From positions 1-20,873 of the forward strand of contig CAUDCW010000022.1 of assembly GCA_958448165.1 (NCBI GenBank): DNA of 20,873 nt, read 5' to 3'. Made by a program: the position numbers and the translations under genes. This DNA is from an uncultured Oscillospiraceae bacterium. GTDB lineage: Bacteria; Bacillota; Clostridia; Oscillospirales; Acutalibacteraceae. Of the stretch, positions 7,546 to 14,299 are shown piece after piece; position 1 is the first letter of the stretch; the number at the start of each line of letters is the position of its first letter. The notes under the pieces are model-generated. The model was given only the letters and a program-made list of their open reading frames with translations, was not told where the DNA came from and made no database searches.

Positions 7546-7652
7546 GCAATTATTCAGTTATGATAATCATTTGACAATCTGAATGATAATCCAAAATCAA
7601 CTAATCTGATAACCAAAGATAATCAAATGAGCGTAATCAAACTAACTATTAA

Positions 7653-8600
7653 TTATTCAGCAACCTTTTTCTTAGCAGCTACAACAGCTACGCCGAGAGC
7701 AGCAACAAGAACGATGCCAAGAACAACGAACGGTGTTGAATCACCTGTTGTTGTTGTGCCGCTGCTTGTTGTTGATGTTGTAGATGTGTTTGAACGTGTG
7801 CTGCTTGTTGAGCTTGTGCTTGATGTTGAGCCGCCTGTACTGCTGTTGTCGTTAGAGCCGCTGTTGTCGCCTGAGCCGCTGTTGTCGTCTGAACCGCTGT
7901 TGCCACCGCCAACGCCGAGAAGTGTCTTAGCCTCGTCAAGCATTGTGAAGTCGCTAATTGTTTCAAGAACAGCTACAACCTCATCGCCGTTTGTGCCTGC
8001 CTTCTGCATTGCTGCGCTGAGAACCTCTGCGGTTACATACTCAGGCTGAACAGAAAGATAGTTCTTGATGAAGTTAGCAACCATCTGAGCACCACTCTCT
8101 GTCGGAGCAAGAACCTCACCAACGATGTTACCGATTGAAGAAACAGCAAGGTGCGGACCTGCAACGCCCGGGTCAACGCCGTCCCAAGTTGTTCTGCAAG
8201 CAGTCTTGTTAGAATCCATCGGGTTCTCAATCATTGTGTTTGTGTCAGAAACTGCAGTCTTTCCGATGCAGTCATCTGTCAGAACAAGGTCGTATGTCTG
8301 AGCACCTGTGTCAATTGAGAAGATAACCTGGTCAAACTGACCTGCCGGAACTTCATAAGACCACTTGTTGCCCTCAACCTTTGTCATTTTCTCGTTCTTT
8401 GTCTGCCAGTCATAAAGAGCTGTGCCGTCAGAACCGTAAACGTGACAGTAAGCAATCTTTGCTACATCCCACGGACACTCCCAATAAATTGTACCGCCGC
8501 TGAATGACGGGCTTGCAGCAGAAGCTGTGCCGATAGCCATTGTAGCCATTGAAGCAACCATCAATACAGCAACAAGAACGCTAAGAATTTTCTTTGCCAT
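7653..8600 (-). CDS. Secreted, tail-anchored surface protein with CBM25/26-like module
   Basis: The 315 residues begin with a signal peptide (cleavage likely after A28). Residues 37-118 form a beta-rich module (TIYWECPW...YDWQ...KMTKVEGNKWSYEVPAG...VIFS...QTYDL) that resembles by eye the starch-binding CBM25/26 pattern of conserved aromatics. It is followed by a block with CIGKT, ENPMDS (125-130) and GPHLAVSSIGN (148-158) shared with the next protein, then a helical stretch (165-228). A Gly/Ser/Thr/Asn linker (231-286), TGDST, a membrane segment (291-309) and a basic tail AKKKVAE complete it. No LPXTG. An AGGAGG site and a good promoter suggest strong expression. Likely displayed on the cell surface; glycan binding is an inference, and no catalytic domain is seen. 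Confidence 0.8.
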   Translation of the reverse strand: MAKKILSVLVAVLMVASMATMAIGTASAASPSFSGGTIYWECPWDVAKIAYCHVYGSDGTALYDWQTKNEKMTKVEGNKWSYEVPAGQFDQVIFSIDTGAQTYDLVLTDDCIGKTAVSDTNTMIENPMDSNKTACRTTWDGVDPGVAGPHLAVSSIGNIVGEVLAPTESGAQMVANFIKNYLSVQPEYVTAEVLSAAMQKAGTNGDEVVAVLETISDFTMLDEAKTLLGVGGGNSGSDDNSGSGDNSGSNDNSSTGGSTSSTSSTSSTRSNTSTTSTTSSGTTTTGDSTPFVVLGIVLVAALGVAVVAAKKKVAE

Positions 8601-8658
8601 TTTAAGTTTCCTCCTAAAATTTGTCAGAAATTATTTGAAGCCGCGCTTCATTACGATA

Positions 8659-8687
8659 ATTATACTCCTCAGTATTGAAAACTGCAA
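8659..8687 (-). promoter_or_regulatory. Promoter of the 315-residue surface-protein gene
   Basis: -35 TTGCAG (8682-8687), a 17-bp spacer, -10 TATAAT (8659-8664). The predicted transcript starts near 8652, and its leader of about 50 nt carries GAAGC-GCG-GCTTC close to the 5' end, followed by AGGAGG. Confidence 0.8.
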
Positions 8688-8781
8688 TAGATTTTTTTAC
8701 AATTTTGTCTTTTTTGTTACTTACATAAAAAGCACAAGAAAAAACTGTAAAAATTTACGCATAATTCCGCCTATTCTTCAA

Positions 8782-8807
8782 ATCCCGCCCCGATTTTGGG
8801 GCGGGAT
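8782..8807 (-). terminator. Terminator-like hairpin after the 750-residue surface-protein gene
   Basis: 10-bp perfect arms ATCCCGCCCC / GGGGCGGGAT around a 6-nt loop, 40 bp past the stop codon. The T-run on the minus strand is short (ATTTG), so efficiency is uncertain. An A/T-rich inverted repeat AATTATTAC/GTAATAATT also lies right at the stop codon (about 8825-8850). Confidence 0.6.
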
Positions 8808-8848
8808 CAAAGGTTTTTAGCAAACAAATTATTACTTAATTGTAATAA

Positions 8849-11101
8849 TTATTTCTCCTCAGCCTTTCTCTTGCGAGATACAAGAGCAACGCCAAGACCT
8901 GCAGCAAGAAGAACAGCAACGATAGAAAGAACAGCTGTGCTCTCTGATGTCTTTACTGTGCCCTTAGCTGTGTTAGAAGTGTTGCTTGATGTGCCTGTAC
9001 CTGAGGTTGAGCCGCCCGGTGTGCCGCCCGGAGCCTTTGTCGGAGCTTCTGTCGGGTCTTCCGGCTGTGTCGGAGCCTGTGTCGGCTTCTCTACAGGTGT
9101 GCCCTGAGGCGGAATGTATGAGTAGTCCATATCATAGTACGGGTTCTGAGCCTCATCGAAGCCGTCAACATCCCAGTAAATGAGTTCGCCGTTCTCGTCA
9201 ACAAGGCCAGCCTCTGTCTTAGCGCCTGTCTTCGGCTCATAGAATCTCCAGTCAACAGTACCAACTGTCTGTGTGATACCTGTAAGCGGATTTTCAACTG
9301 ACTTCTCGCCAACTACAAATGAGATACAACCGCACAGGTCTGTGATGCCTTCGCCGTCGCCCTCGCCCTCAGCAGTTGCACCGAGTGAGTTGTAGAATGA
9401 ATCCTCAACGTTGATATCCTCTGTCTGTCTTGCAGCATTAGCCTTGTCAATGTTGAAGTCAGGTTCAGTCGGAAGACCGCCGTTGATACCGTTGTTCCAG
9501 ATAATGAACGGAACGTTTGACTTGCAAACTGCATAGTAGATATTGCCGAACTGAGCCTCGATTTCAGCAGTAGCTGCTGCAATCTCTTCTGCAGTTGCGT
9601 CCGGATTCATTGTCTTGAAGTAGTTAATCTTGAAGTCTGCAAGGCTCTTAGCAGGTTCGCCCGGCCAAGCAGCGTTGCTTGCCTCGCCCTTGTACCAGTA
9701 GAAGCCGATTTCAAAGCCTTCGCTCTTGTACTGAGTATTGTCATTGATCCATGACTCCGGTGCTTCGAAGTAGTAAATCTTGTAATAGCCGTTCCAATCC
9801 GGATCTTCCGGATCAGACTCTGCCTGCTGGTTGATGATCATACCGTCAGGCATCGGGATACCTCTGTATCTACCGTAAGCGTCTGTTGTCGGCTCTGTAG
9901 CCTCTGTCGGCTCATCTGTAGGTGCGTCTGTCGGAGCATCTGTAGGTGCAGCTGTCGGTGCGTCTGTCGGAGCATCTGTCGGTGCAGCTGTCGGAGCATC
10001 TGTCGGTGCATCTGTCGGTGCAGCTGTCGGTGCAGCTGTCGGTGCATCTGTAGGTGCAGCTGTCGGAGCATCTGTCGGTGCGTCTGTCGGTGCAGCTGTC
10101 GGAGCGTCTGTCGGAGCGTCTGTCGGAGCATCTGTAGGTGCAGCTGTCGGTGCATCTGTAGGTGCATCTGTAGGTGCATCTGTAGGTGCATCTGTCGGAG
10201 CATCTGTCGGTGCATCTGTCGGAGCGTCTGTCGGAGCTTCTGTCGGCTCATCTGTCGGAGCTTCTGTCGGCTCATCTGTCGGAGCTTCTGTCGGCTCATC
10301 TGTCGGAGCTTCTGTCGGCTCCTCGCCGAGAGCAGCAAGAACCTTGTCAGCAAGCTTCTCGTCTGCTGCATACTGCTGCCACTTAGCAGTTTCCTGAGCT
10401 ATTTCTTCATCAGTAGCAGTCGGGTTAGCCTTTTTGAAAGCTTCAACCTTGCTGCCTACATAGTTTGTAACAACCTGGTCAACTGTTTCACCCGGAAGGA
10501 GTGAACCCTTAACCTTTGTACCGTCAGCAAGCACTTCGTCACCGCTCGGAACTACGTTGCCGAGTGAAGAAAGAACGAGGTGCGGGCCGCTCGGTGTGCC
10601 CTCGCACAGAGCAACAGGGCCTTTCTTAGAGGAATCCATAGGATTCTCAAGCTCTACCGATGTGTCAACCTTAAAGGTCTTGCCGATGCACTCCGGATAG
10701 AGAGTAGTATCATAAGTCTGAACAGATACCTTTGTGCCTGTAGCATCGTTGCCGGCTGCAGAGAAAATAATCATATCCCACTGCGGCTGTGTGCCGTCCT
10801 CAAGAGCTACAGGGAGCTTGGCAATGTCGAAGTAATAAAGACCCGGGTTAGCCTTGTCCGGCTTCATTCTTTCAGCCTTTACCTGCCAATCGGCATAGCC
10901 TTCGCCGCCGTTTACCCAGATGTGGGCATAAACATTGCAGCCCTTGCTGCCTTCGTAATCATATACAGCAGCCCAGGCTGCGGGCATTTCAAAATAAATA
11001 GTGCCCGTTGTGTCGGCAGCGCTTGTGGTAATCATGCCAACGCATGCCATTGAAATCAGCATTACTGCAACAAGCACAATGCTAATCAGTTTTTTGCGCA
11101 T
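8849..11101 (-). CDS. Large surface protein: two CBM25/26-like modules joined by a PT-rich repeat linker
   Basis: The 750 residues start with a signal peptide (to about A29). Module 1 (33-135: TIYFEMPAAW...VYAHIW...YADWQVKAERM...IIFS...QTYD) is followed by CIGKT, ENPMDSSK (152-159) and GPHLVLSSLGN (172-182), matching the downstream 315-residue protein, then a helical stretch (200-258). Residues 262-399 are a Thr-Asp/Ala-Ala-Pro repeat linker. Module 2 (438-540) reads IYYFEAPESW...GFYWYKGEASNAAWPGEPA...NIYYAV...FIIWNNGINGG, close to the WPG pattern of starch-binding CBM25/26 domains, and is followed by VENPLTG (602-608). A second PT/GS linker (665-715), TSEST, a membrane segment (723-741) and RKRKAEEK end the protein. 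No LPXTG and no catalytic domain are seen. Probably a surface polysaccharide-binding protein; the substrate is an inference. Confidence 0.8.
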   Translation of the reverse strand: MRKKLISIVLVAVMLISMACVGMITTSAADTTGTIYFEMPAAWAAVYDYEGSKGCNVYAHIWVNGGEGYADWQVKAERMKPDKANPGLYYFDIAKLPVALEDGTQPQWDMIIFSAAGNDATGTKVSVQTYDTTLYPECIGKTFKVDTSVELENPMDSSKKGPVALCEGTPSGPHLVLSSLGNVVPSGDEVLADGTKVKGSLLPGETVDQVVTNYVGSKVEAFKKANPTATDEEIAQETAKWQQYAADEKLADKVLAALGEEPTEAPTDEPTEAPTDEPTEAPTDEPTEAPTDAPTDAPTDAPTDAPTDAPTDAPTDAPTAAPTDAPTDAPTDAPTAAPTDAPTDAPTAAPTDAPTAAPTAAPTDAPTDAPTAAPTDAPTDAPTAAPTDAPTDAPTDEPTEATEPTTDAYGRYRGIPMPDGMIINQQAESDPEDPDWNGYYKIYYFEAPESWINDNTQYKSEGFEIGFYWYKGEASNAAWPGEPAKSLADFKINYFKTMNPDATAEEIAAATAEIEAQFGNIYYAVCKSNVPFIIWNNGINGGLPTEPDFNIDKANAARQTEDINVEDSFYNSLGATAEGEGDGEGITDLCGCISFVVGEKSVENPLTGITQTVGTVDWRFYEPKTGAKTEAGLVDENGELIYWDVDGFDEAQNPYYDMDYSYIPPQGTPVEKPTQAPTQPEDPTEAPTKAPGGTPGGSTSGTGTSSNTSNTAKGTVKTSESTAVLSIVAVLLAAGLGVALVSRKRKAEEK
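9905..10318 (-). repeat. In-frame 12-bp minisatellite coding PTDA/PTAA/PTEA/PTDE units
   Basis: About 34 tetrapeptide units, residues 262-399 of the surface protein. The 12-bp DNA unit varies mainly at synonymous third positions and between Asp and Ala codons. The outermost units at both ends contain PTDE/PTEA while the interior is PTDA/PTAA, as expected of expansion from the middle. Confidence 0.9.
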
Positions 11102-11159
11102 TTTTGTCTCCTCCTATAATTTTGATAATTTCCGAAGCATGCACTACTTCAGCGTTACA

Positions 11160-11188
11160 ATTATACTACATAGAAATGTAAACTTCAA
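11160..11188 (-). promoter_or_regulatory. Promoter of the 750-residue surface-protein gene
   Basis: -35 TTGAAG (11183-11188), a 17-bp spacer, -10 TATAAT (11160-11165). The leader has GAAG...GCTTC close to the predicted 5' end and GGAGGAG before the ATG, the same arrangement as the promoter at 8659-8687. Confidence 0.8.
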
Positions 11189-11280
11189 CTAAAAATGGCA
11201 ATTTGTTGTCATTATTGAAACGAATTGTATATTTGTCATAATAGCCATTACAGTTTTGTAACAAGTTGCACAAATCCTTT

Positions 11281-11763
11281 GCGGCTGCGCCGCAGAGTTA
11301 AGAGAAGAGAGTGTAGAGTGGAGGGTGGCGGCATTGCCGCAGAGTGGAGAGTGAAGAGTTGGTTGTCGCAGCTTCGCTGCTCTTTGAATTGAATAAAACT
11401 CGTTTTAGGTTTGTTGTGCTTCTGAAAACTTCGTTACCTTTCAGCTTCACTCTTATTCAGCTTTTTCGATGTCCGTGTTAGCGAGGTTAAAATTTTAGTT
11501 TCAGGCTAAAACCTCGTTTCGGGTAACATCTCCACTCTCCACTCTCCACTCTCCACTCTCCACTCTTCACTCTCCCACAAAGTCGTAGGGAACGGTTTTG
11601 ACCGTTCCGGGATAGATGCAGTTACTGCGATGATAAACAAAATCAGCATAGAATATACCACTGTGCGGTTCGAGCCGGAACAGGCAAGCCTGTTCCCTAC
11701 AACCTCATTCCTAATTTCTCGTTTCTCATTCCTAATTCTCTCAACTCTCCACTCTTCACTCTA
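11281..11763. repeat. Large composite intergenic repeat region
   Basis: No gene in 11102-11766. From left: GCGGC-TGC-GCCGC hairpin (11281-11293); GAGT-oriented heptamers (11293-11328); GCGGC-ATT-GCCGC hairpin (11328-11340); more heptamers (11341-11361); GCAGC-TTC-GCTGC hairpin (11368-11380) inside a 21-bp word shared, inverted, with 4551-4571; a unique A/T-rich part containing AACCTCGTTTCGGGT (about 11506); an ACTC array (11528-11577); a palindrome GGAACGGT...ACCGTTCC (11589-11608); the 29-bp unit (11672-11700); and a last ACTC array (11704-11763) ending against the rplL terminator. It is probably two or more elements side by side. Confidence 0.8.
11672..11700. repeat. 29-bp palindromic unit, second AGGC/GCCT copy
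   Basis: Identical over 29 bp to 5645-5673, 6 kb away, while surrounding sequence differs. The core 11677-11696 has 9-bp arms with AA centre. Confidence 0.9.
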
Positions 11764-11766
11764 AAC

Positions 11767-11790
11767 AAAAAAGGGCGGATTTCTCCGCCC
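11767..11790 (-). terminator. Terminator of rplJ-rplL
   Basis: GGGCGG-loop-CCGCCC stem followed on the minus strand by TTTTTT, about 30 bp past the rplL stop. A heptamer array begins directly after it. Confidence 0.92.
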
Positions 11791-11821
11791 CAAATTGCTT
11801 GAATTATCAGTAAGGGTTAAA

Positions 11822-12199
11822 TTACTTAACCTCAACCTCTGCGCCAACCTCAGCAAGCTTAGCCTTGATAGCCTCAGCGTCGTCCTTAGAAACAGCCTCT
11901 TTAACCGGCTTCGGAGCGTTGTCAACAAGCTCCTTAGCTTCCTTAAGACCAAGACCTGTGATCTCACGAACAACCTTGATAACCTTGATCTTCTCAGCGC
12001 CTGCAGCCTTAAGAACAACGTCGAACTCTGTCTTCTCTTCAACAGCAGCAGCAGCGCCTGCAGCCGGAGCAGCAGCAACTGCAACCGGAGCAGCAGCAGA
12101 AACGCCGAACTCCTCTTCGAGTGCCTTTACGAGCTCGCTGAGCTCAAGAACTGTAAGATTCTTAACATCTTCAATTAACTGTGTAACTTTCTCTGACAT
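11822..12199 (-). CDS. rplL: 50S ribosomal protein L7/L12
   Basis: 125 residues, usual size. The N-terminal dimerisation domain (VTQLIEDVKNLTVLELSELVKALEEEFG) is followed by the Ala/Pro/Gly-rich hinge and the factor-binding C-terminal domain (KIKVIKVVREITGLGLKEAKELVDNAPKPVKE). It forms the ribosomal stalk with L10 and recruits elongation factors. GGAGGT precedes the ATG. It is last in its operon; a terminator follows and rpoB is not next, unlike the usual arrangement. Confidence 0.98.
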   Translation of the reverse strand: MSEKVTQLIEDVKNLTVLELSELVKALEEEFGVSAAAPVAVAAAPAAGAAAAVEEKTEFDVVLKAAGAEKIKVIKVVREITGLGLKEAKELVDNAPKPVKEAVSKDDAEAIKAKLAEVGAEVEVK

Positions 12200-12248
12200 A
12201 ATAATAACCTCCGTAAATTAATTATACTTTAATTTTAGTTTCGGGCAA

Positions 12249-12779
12249 TTAAGCACCCTTCTGTTCTGCAATTGCGTTAAGTACGCAAGCAAGGCCTCTG
12301 ATATTGCCGTTAAGCACAGTAACGAAGCCCGAAATCGGTGCGTTGAGTCCGCCGAGAGCCTTTGCAACCAATACTTCCTTGCTCGGAAGCTTTGCAAGGT
12401 CCTTAATCTCGTCAACGCCTAAAACGCCGCCGTCAACATAACCCGACTTTATCTCGAAGTTCTTGTTCTTCTCTGCGTACTCGCACAGAATCTTTGCTGC
12501 GGCAACATAATCCTCTTCGCTTGTTGCAAGAGCTGTTGTGCCCTCAAGCACCGGGTCAAGACCCTCAATGCCTGCGTCCTCGGCAGCTCTCTTAAGAAGA
12601 GTATTCTTAACTACAGTGTATTTAACACCTGCCTCACGCAGATCCTTTCTGAGCTTTGTGTCATCGGCAACGGTGATACCCTTGTAGTTTACAAGAACGC
12701 CTGCTACAGAGCCTTTAAGTCTTTCAGACAGCTCGGCAACGACAGCCTTCTTTTGTTCAAGAATTTTCTCACTTGGCAA
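12249..12779 (-). CDS. rplJ: 50S ribosomal protein L10
   Basis: 176 residues, full length. The N-terminus (EKKAVVAELSERLKGSVAGVLVNYKGITVADDTKLRKDLREAGVKYTVVKNTLLKRA) is the rRNA-binding part of L10, and the C-terminal helix binds L7/L12. The start is a TTG codon at 12777-12779, supported by GGAGGTG seven bases upstream and by the conserved first residues; no better ATG fits. It is transcribed from its own promoter through a structured L10 leader that probably mediates feedback by the L10-L7/L12 complex. Confidence 0.97.
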   Translation of the reverse strand: MPSEKILEQKKAVVAELSERLKGSVAGVLVNYKGITVADDTKLRKDLREAGVKYTVVKNTLLKRAAEDAGIEGLDPVLEGTTALATSEEDYVAAAKILCEYAEKNKNFEIKSGYVDGGVLGVDEIKDLAKLPSKEVLVAKALGGLNAPISGFVTVLNGNIRGLACVLNAIAEQKGA

Positions 12780-12805
12780 ATTTATTCACCTCCGCTTTTG
12801 GGATT

Positions 12806-12940
12806 GTGCATAAAACAAGCCCCCCTGACGTGCAGAGGGGCAGAATAATTTTATAAAGAAATAAAATTATGCTCCGAACCTCGGCAGGCAGGATAATCCT
12901 TTATGCGTTATGCACCTGCTGTCTTAGGAAAAGAACAGCT
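12806..12940 (-). promoter_or_regulatory. Ribosomal protein L10 leader with attenuator hairpin
   Basis: The RNA between the promoter and rplJ contains GACAGCAGGTGC...CCTGCCTGCCGAGGTTCGGAG (about 12866-12925), which matches the L10 leader motif I know from Firmicutes. It is followed by an 8-9 bp hairpin GCCCCTCTG/CAGGGGGGC (12819-12841) with a TTGTTTTA tail (12811-12818), a likely terminator. Known model: L10(L7/L12) binds the leader and favours termination. Confidence 0.8.
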
Positions 12941-12945
12941 TAAAT

Positions 12946-12974
12946 ATAATACCACACAGGATAAGTCCTGTCAA
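12946..12974 (-). promoter_or_regulatory. Promoter of rplJ-rplL
   Basis: -35 TTGACA (12969-12974), exactly 17 bp, -10 TATTAT (12946-12951), directly after the rplA stop codon. A perfect inverted repeat ACAGGA-N4-TCCTGT (12956-12971) overlaps the -35 and spacer. Confidence 0.88.
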
Positions 12975-12985
12975 GTATTTTTTGA

Positions 12986-13696
12986 TCAGCCCTCAGAGCC
13001 CTGACCGCCAACCTTGTTCGGGTTAAGACGAACAGACGGACCCATTGTGCTTGTAACTGCAACTGATCTGATGTACTGACCCTTTGCAGCAGCCGGCTTA
13101 GCCTTAACGATAGCGCCGAGGAGAGTGTCAAAGTTCTCCTGAAGCTTCTCTACGCCGAATGAAGCCTTGCCGATCGGGCAGTGAATGATGTTTGTTTTGT
13201 CAAGACGGTACTCAATCTTACCTGCCTTAGCCTCTTTAACAGCCTTAGCGATGTCAGGTGTAACAGTACCTGCCTTCGGGTTCGGCATAAGACCGCGAGG
13301 ACCGAGGATTTTACCAAGACGGCCTACAAGACCCATCATATCGGGTGTTGTGATAAGCACGTCGAAGTCCATCCAGTTCTCCTGCTGAATCTTCTGCGTC
13401 ATATCCTCTGCGCCTACAAAGTCAGCGCCTGCCTCTTTTGCAAGCTTCTCGTTTTCGCCCTTGCAGATTGCAAGAACCTTAACGTTTTTACCTGTGCCGT
13501 TCGGAAGAACGATTGCACCTCTGACCTGCTGGTCAGCGTGACGGCTGTCAACACCAAGCTTTACGTGAACTTCAACAGTCTCGTCAAACTTAGCCTTAGA
13601 AGTCTTGATGCAAAGGTCCATAGCCTCGGCGGTATCATAAAATTTTGTCTTGTCAACAAGCTTTGCGCTGTCAACATATTTCTTTCCGTGTTTCAT
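12986..13696 (-). CDS. rplA: 50S ribosomal protein L1
   Basis: I start at 13696 (MKHGKKY), giving 236 residues, because GGGAGGA lies 7-8 bases upstream and the sequence begins like other L1 proteins; an in-frame GTG 16 codons earlier extends into the rplK-rplA gap without family similarity. Family segments include VDSRHADQQVRGAIVLPNGTG, GRLGKILGPRGLMPNPKAGTV and the C-terminal SVAVTSTMGPSVRLN. L1 binds 23S rRNA at the L1 stalk and its own mRNA in many bacteria. Gene order rplK-rplA is standard. Confidence 0.98.
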   Translation of the reverse strand: MKHGKKYVDSAKLVDKTKFYDTAEAMDLCIKTSKAKFDETVEVHVKLGVDSRHADQQVRGAIVLPNGTGKNVKVLAICKGENEKLAKEAGADFVGAEDMTQKIQQENWMDFDVLITTPDMMGLVGRLGKILGPRGLMPNPKAGTVTPDIAKAVKEAKAGKIEYRLDKTNIIHCPIGKASFGVEKLQENFDTLLGAIVKAKPAAAKGQYIRSVAVTSTMGPSVRLNPNKVGGQGSEG

Positions 13697-13754
13697 TGGT
13701 TTGTCCTCCCTGTTGAGTGGTAAAATCGGATTTAGTCCTCCCACCCGGGCTTAA

Positions 13755-14180
13755 TCAATCGACAACTTCAATGCCCATGCTACGAGCTGTACCGGCAATC
13801 ATGCTGATTGCTGATTCTACGTTAGCGGCATTTAAGTCAGGCATCTTCTGCTCTGCAATCTTTTTGACCTGCTCACGGGTTATCTTTGAGACCTTTGTCT
13901 TGTTCGGCACGCCTGAACCCTTTTCGATTCCGCATGCTTTCTTGATGAGTACAGCTGCAGGCGGTGTCTTTGTAACGAATGTGAAAGAACGGTCTGCATA
14001 AACTGTGATTACAACCGGAATAATCAAGCCTGCATCATTTTTTGTGCGCTCGTTGAATTCCTTTGTGAACGCCATGATGTTTACGCCGTGCTGTCCGAGT
14101 GCCGGACCAACCGGCGGCGCCGGTGTAGCTTTTCCTGCAGGTATTTGCAGCTTAATAAAGCCAACTACCTTTTGAGCCAT
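13755..14180 (-). CDS. rplK: 50S ribosomal protein L11
   Basis: 141 residues, the usual length. It begins KVVGFIKLQIPAGKATPAPPVGPALGQHGVNIMAF, the highly conserved L11 N-terminus, and ends with the rRNA-binding domain (VKKIAEQKMPDLNAANVESAISMIAGTARSMGIEV). It forms the GTPase-associated centre with 23S rRNA. GGAGGTG precedes the ATG. The 119-bp gap to nusG contains several hairpins, noted separately. Confidence 0.98.
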   Translation of the reverse strand: MAQKVVGFIKLQIPAGKATPAPPVGPALGQHGVNIMAFTKEFNERTKNDAGLIIPVVITVYADRSFTFVTKTPPAAVLIKKACGIEKGSGVPNKTKVSKITREQVKKIAEQKMPDLNAANVESAISMIAGTARSMGIEVVD

Positions 14181-14195
14181 TTTTTTGCACCTCCA

Positions 14196-14291
14196 AAATT
14201 CGTGGTATTTTGCGGAGCGGTGTTATAATTTCGCTCCTCCCACAAGGGGCTTGAGCCCCTCAATAATAACATTCGGCAAGCCGAGTGATTA
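14196..14291 (-). other. Hairpin-rich nusG-rplK intergenic leader
   Basis: On the minus strand, just after nusG, come an extended hairpin with TCGGC/GCCGA core (14262-14291, core 14273-14284), AGGGGCT/AGCCCCT (14245-14260) and GGAGCG...CGCTCC (about 14213-14238). None has a T-run. They could be a processing or autoregulatory region for rplK-rplA. Confidence 0.45.
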
Positions 14292-14299
14292 TTAACGTG

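Noticed and set aside
9838..10371. 177-codon minus-strand frame rich in Met-His-Arg-Gln over the PT-repeat
   Set aside because: It is the alternate frame of the 12-bp repeat inside the 750-residue surface protein, which has a signal peptide, modules and anchor in the real frame.
13697..13744. N-terminal extension of L1 from GTG at 13744
   Set aside because: The extra 16 residues have no similarity to L1 and the strong ribosome-binding site belongs to the ATG at 13696.
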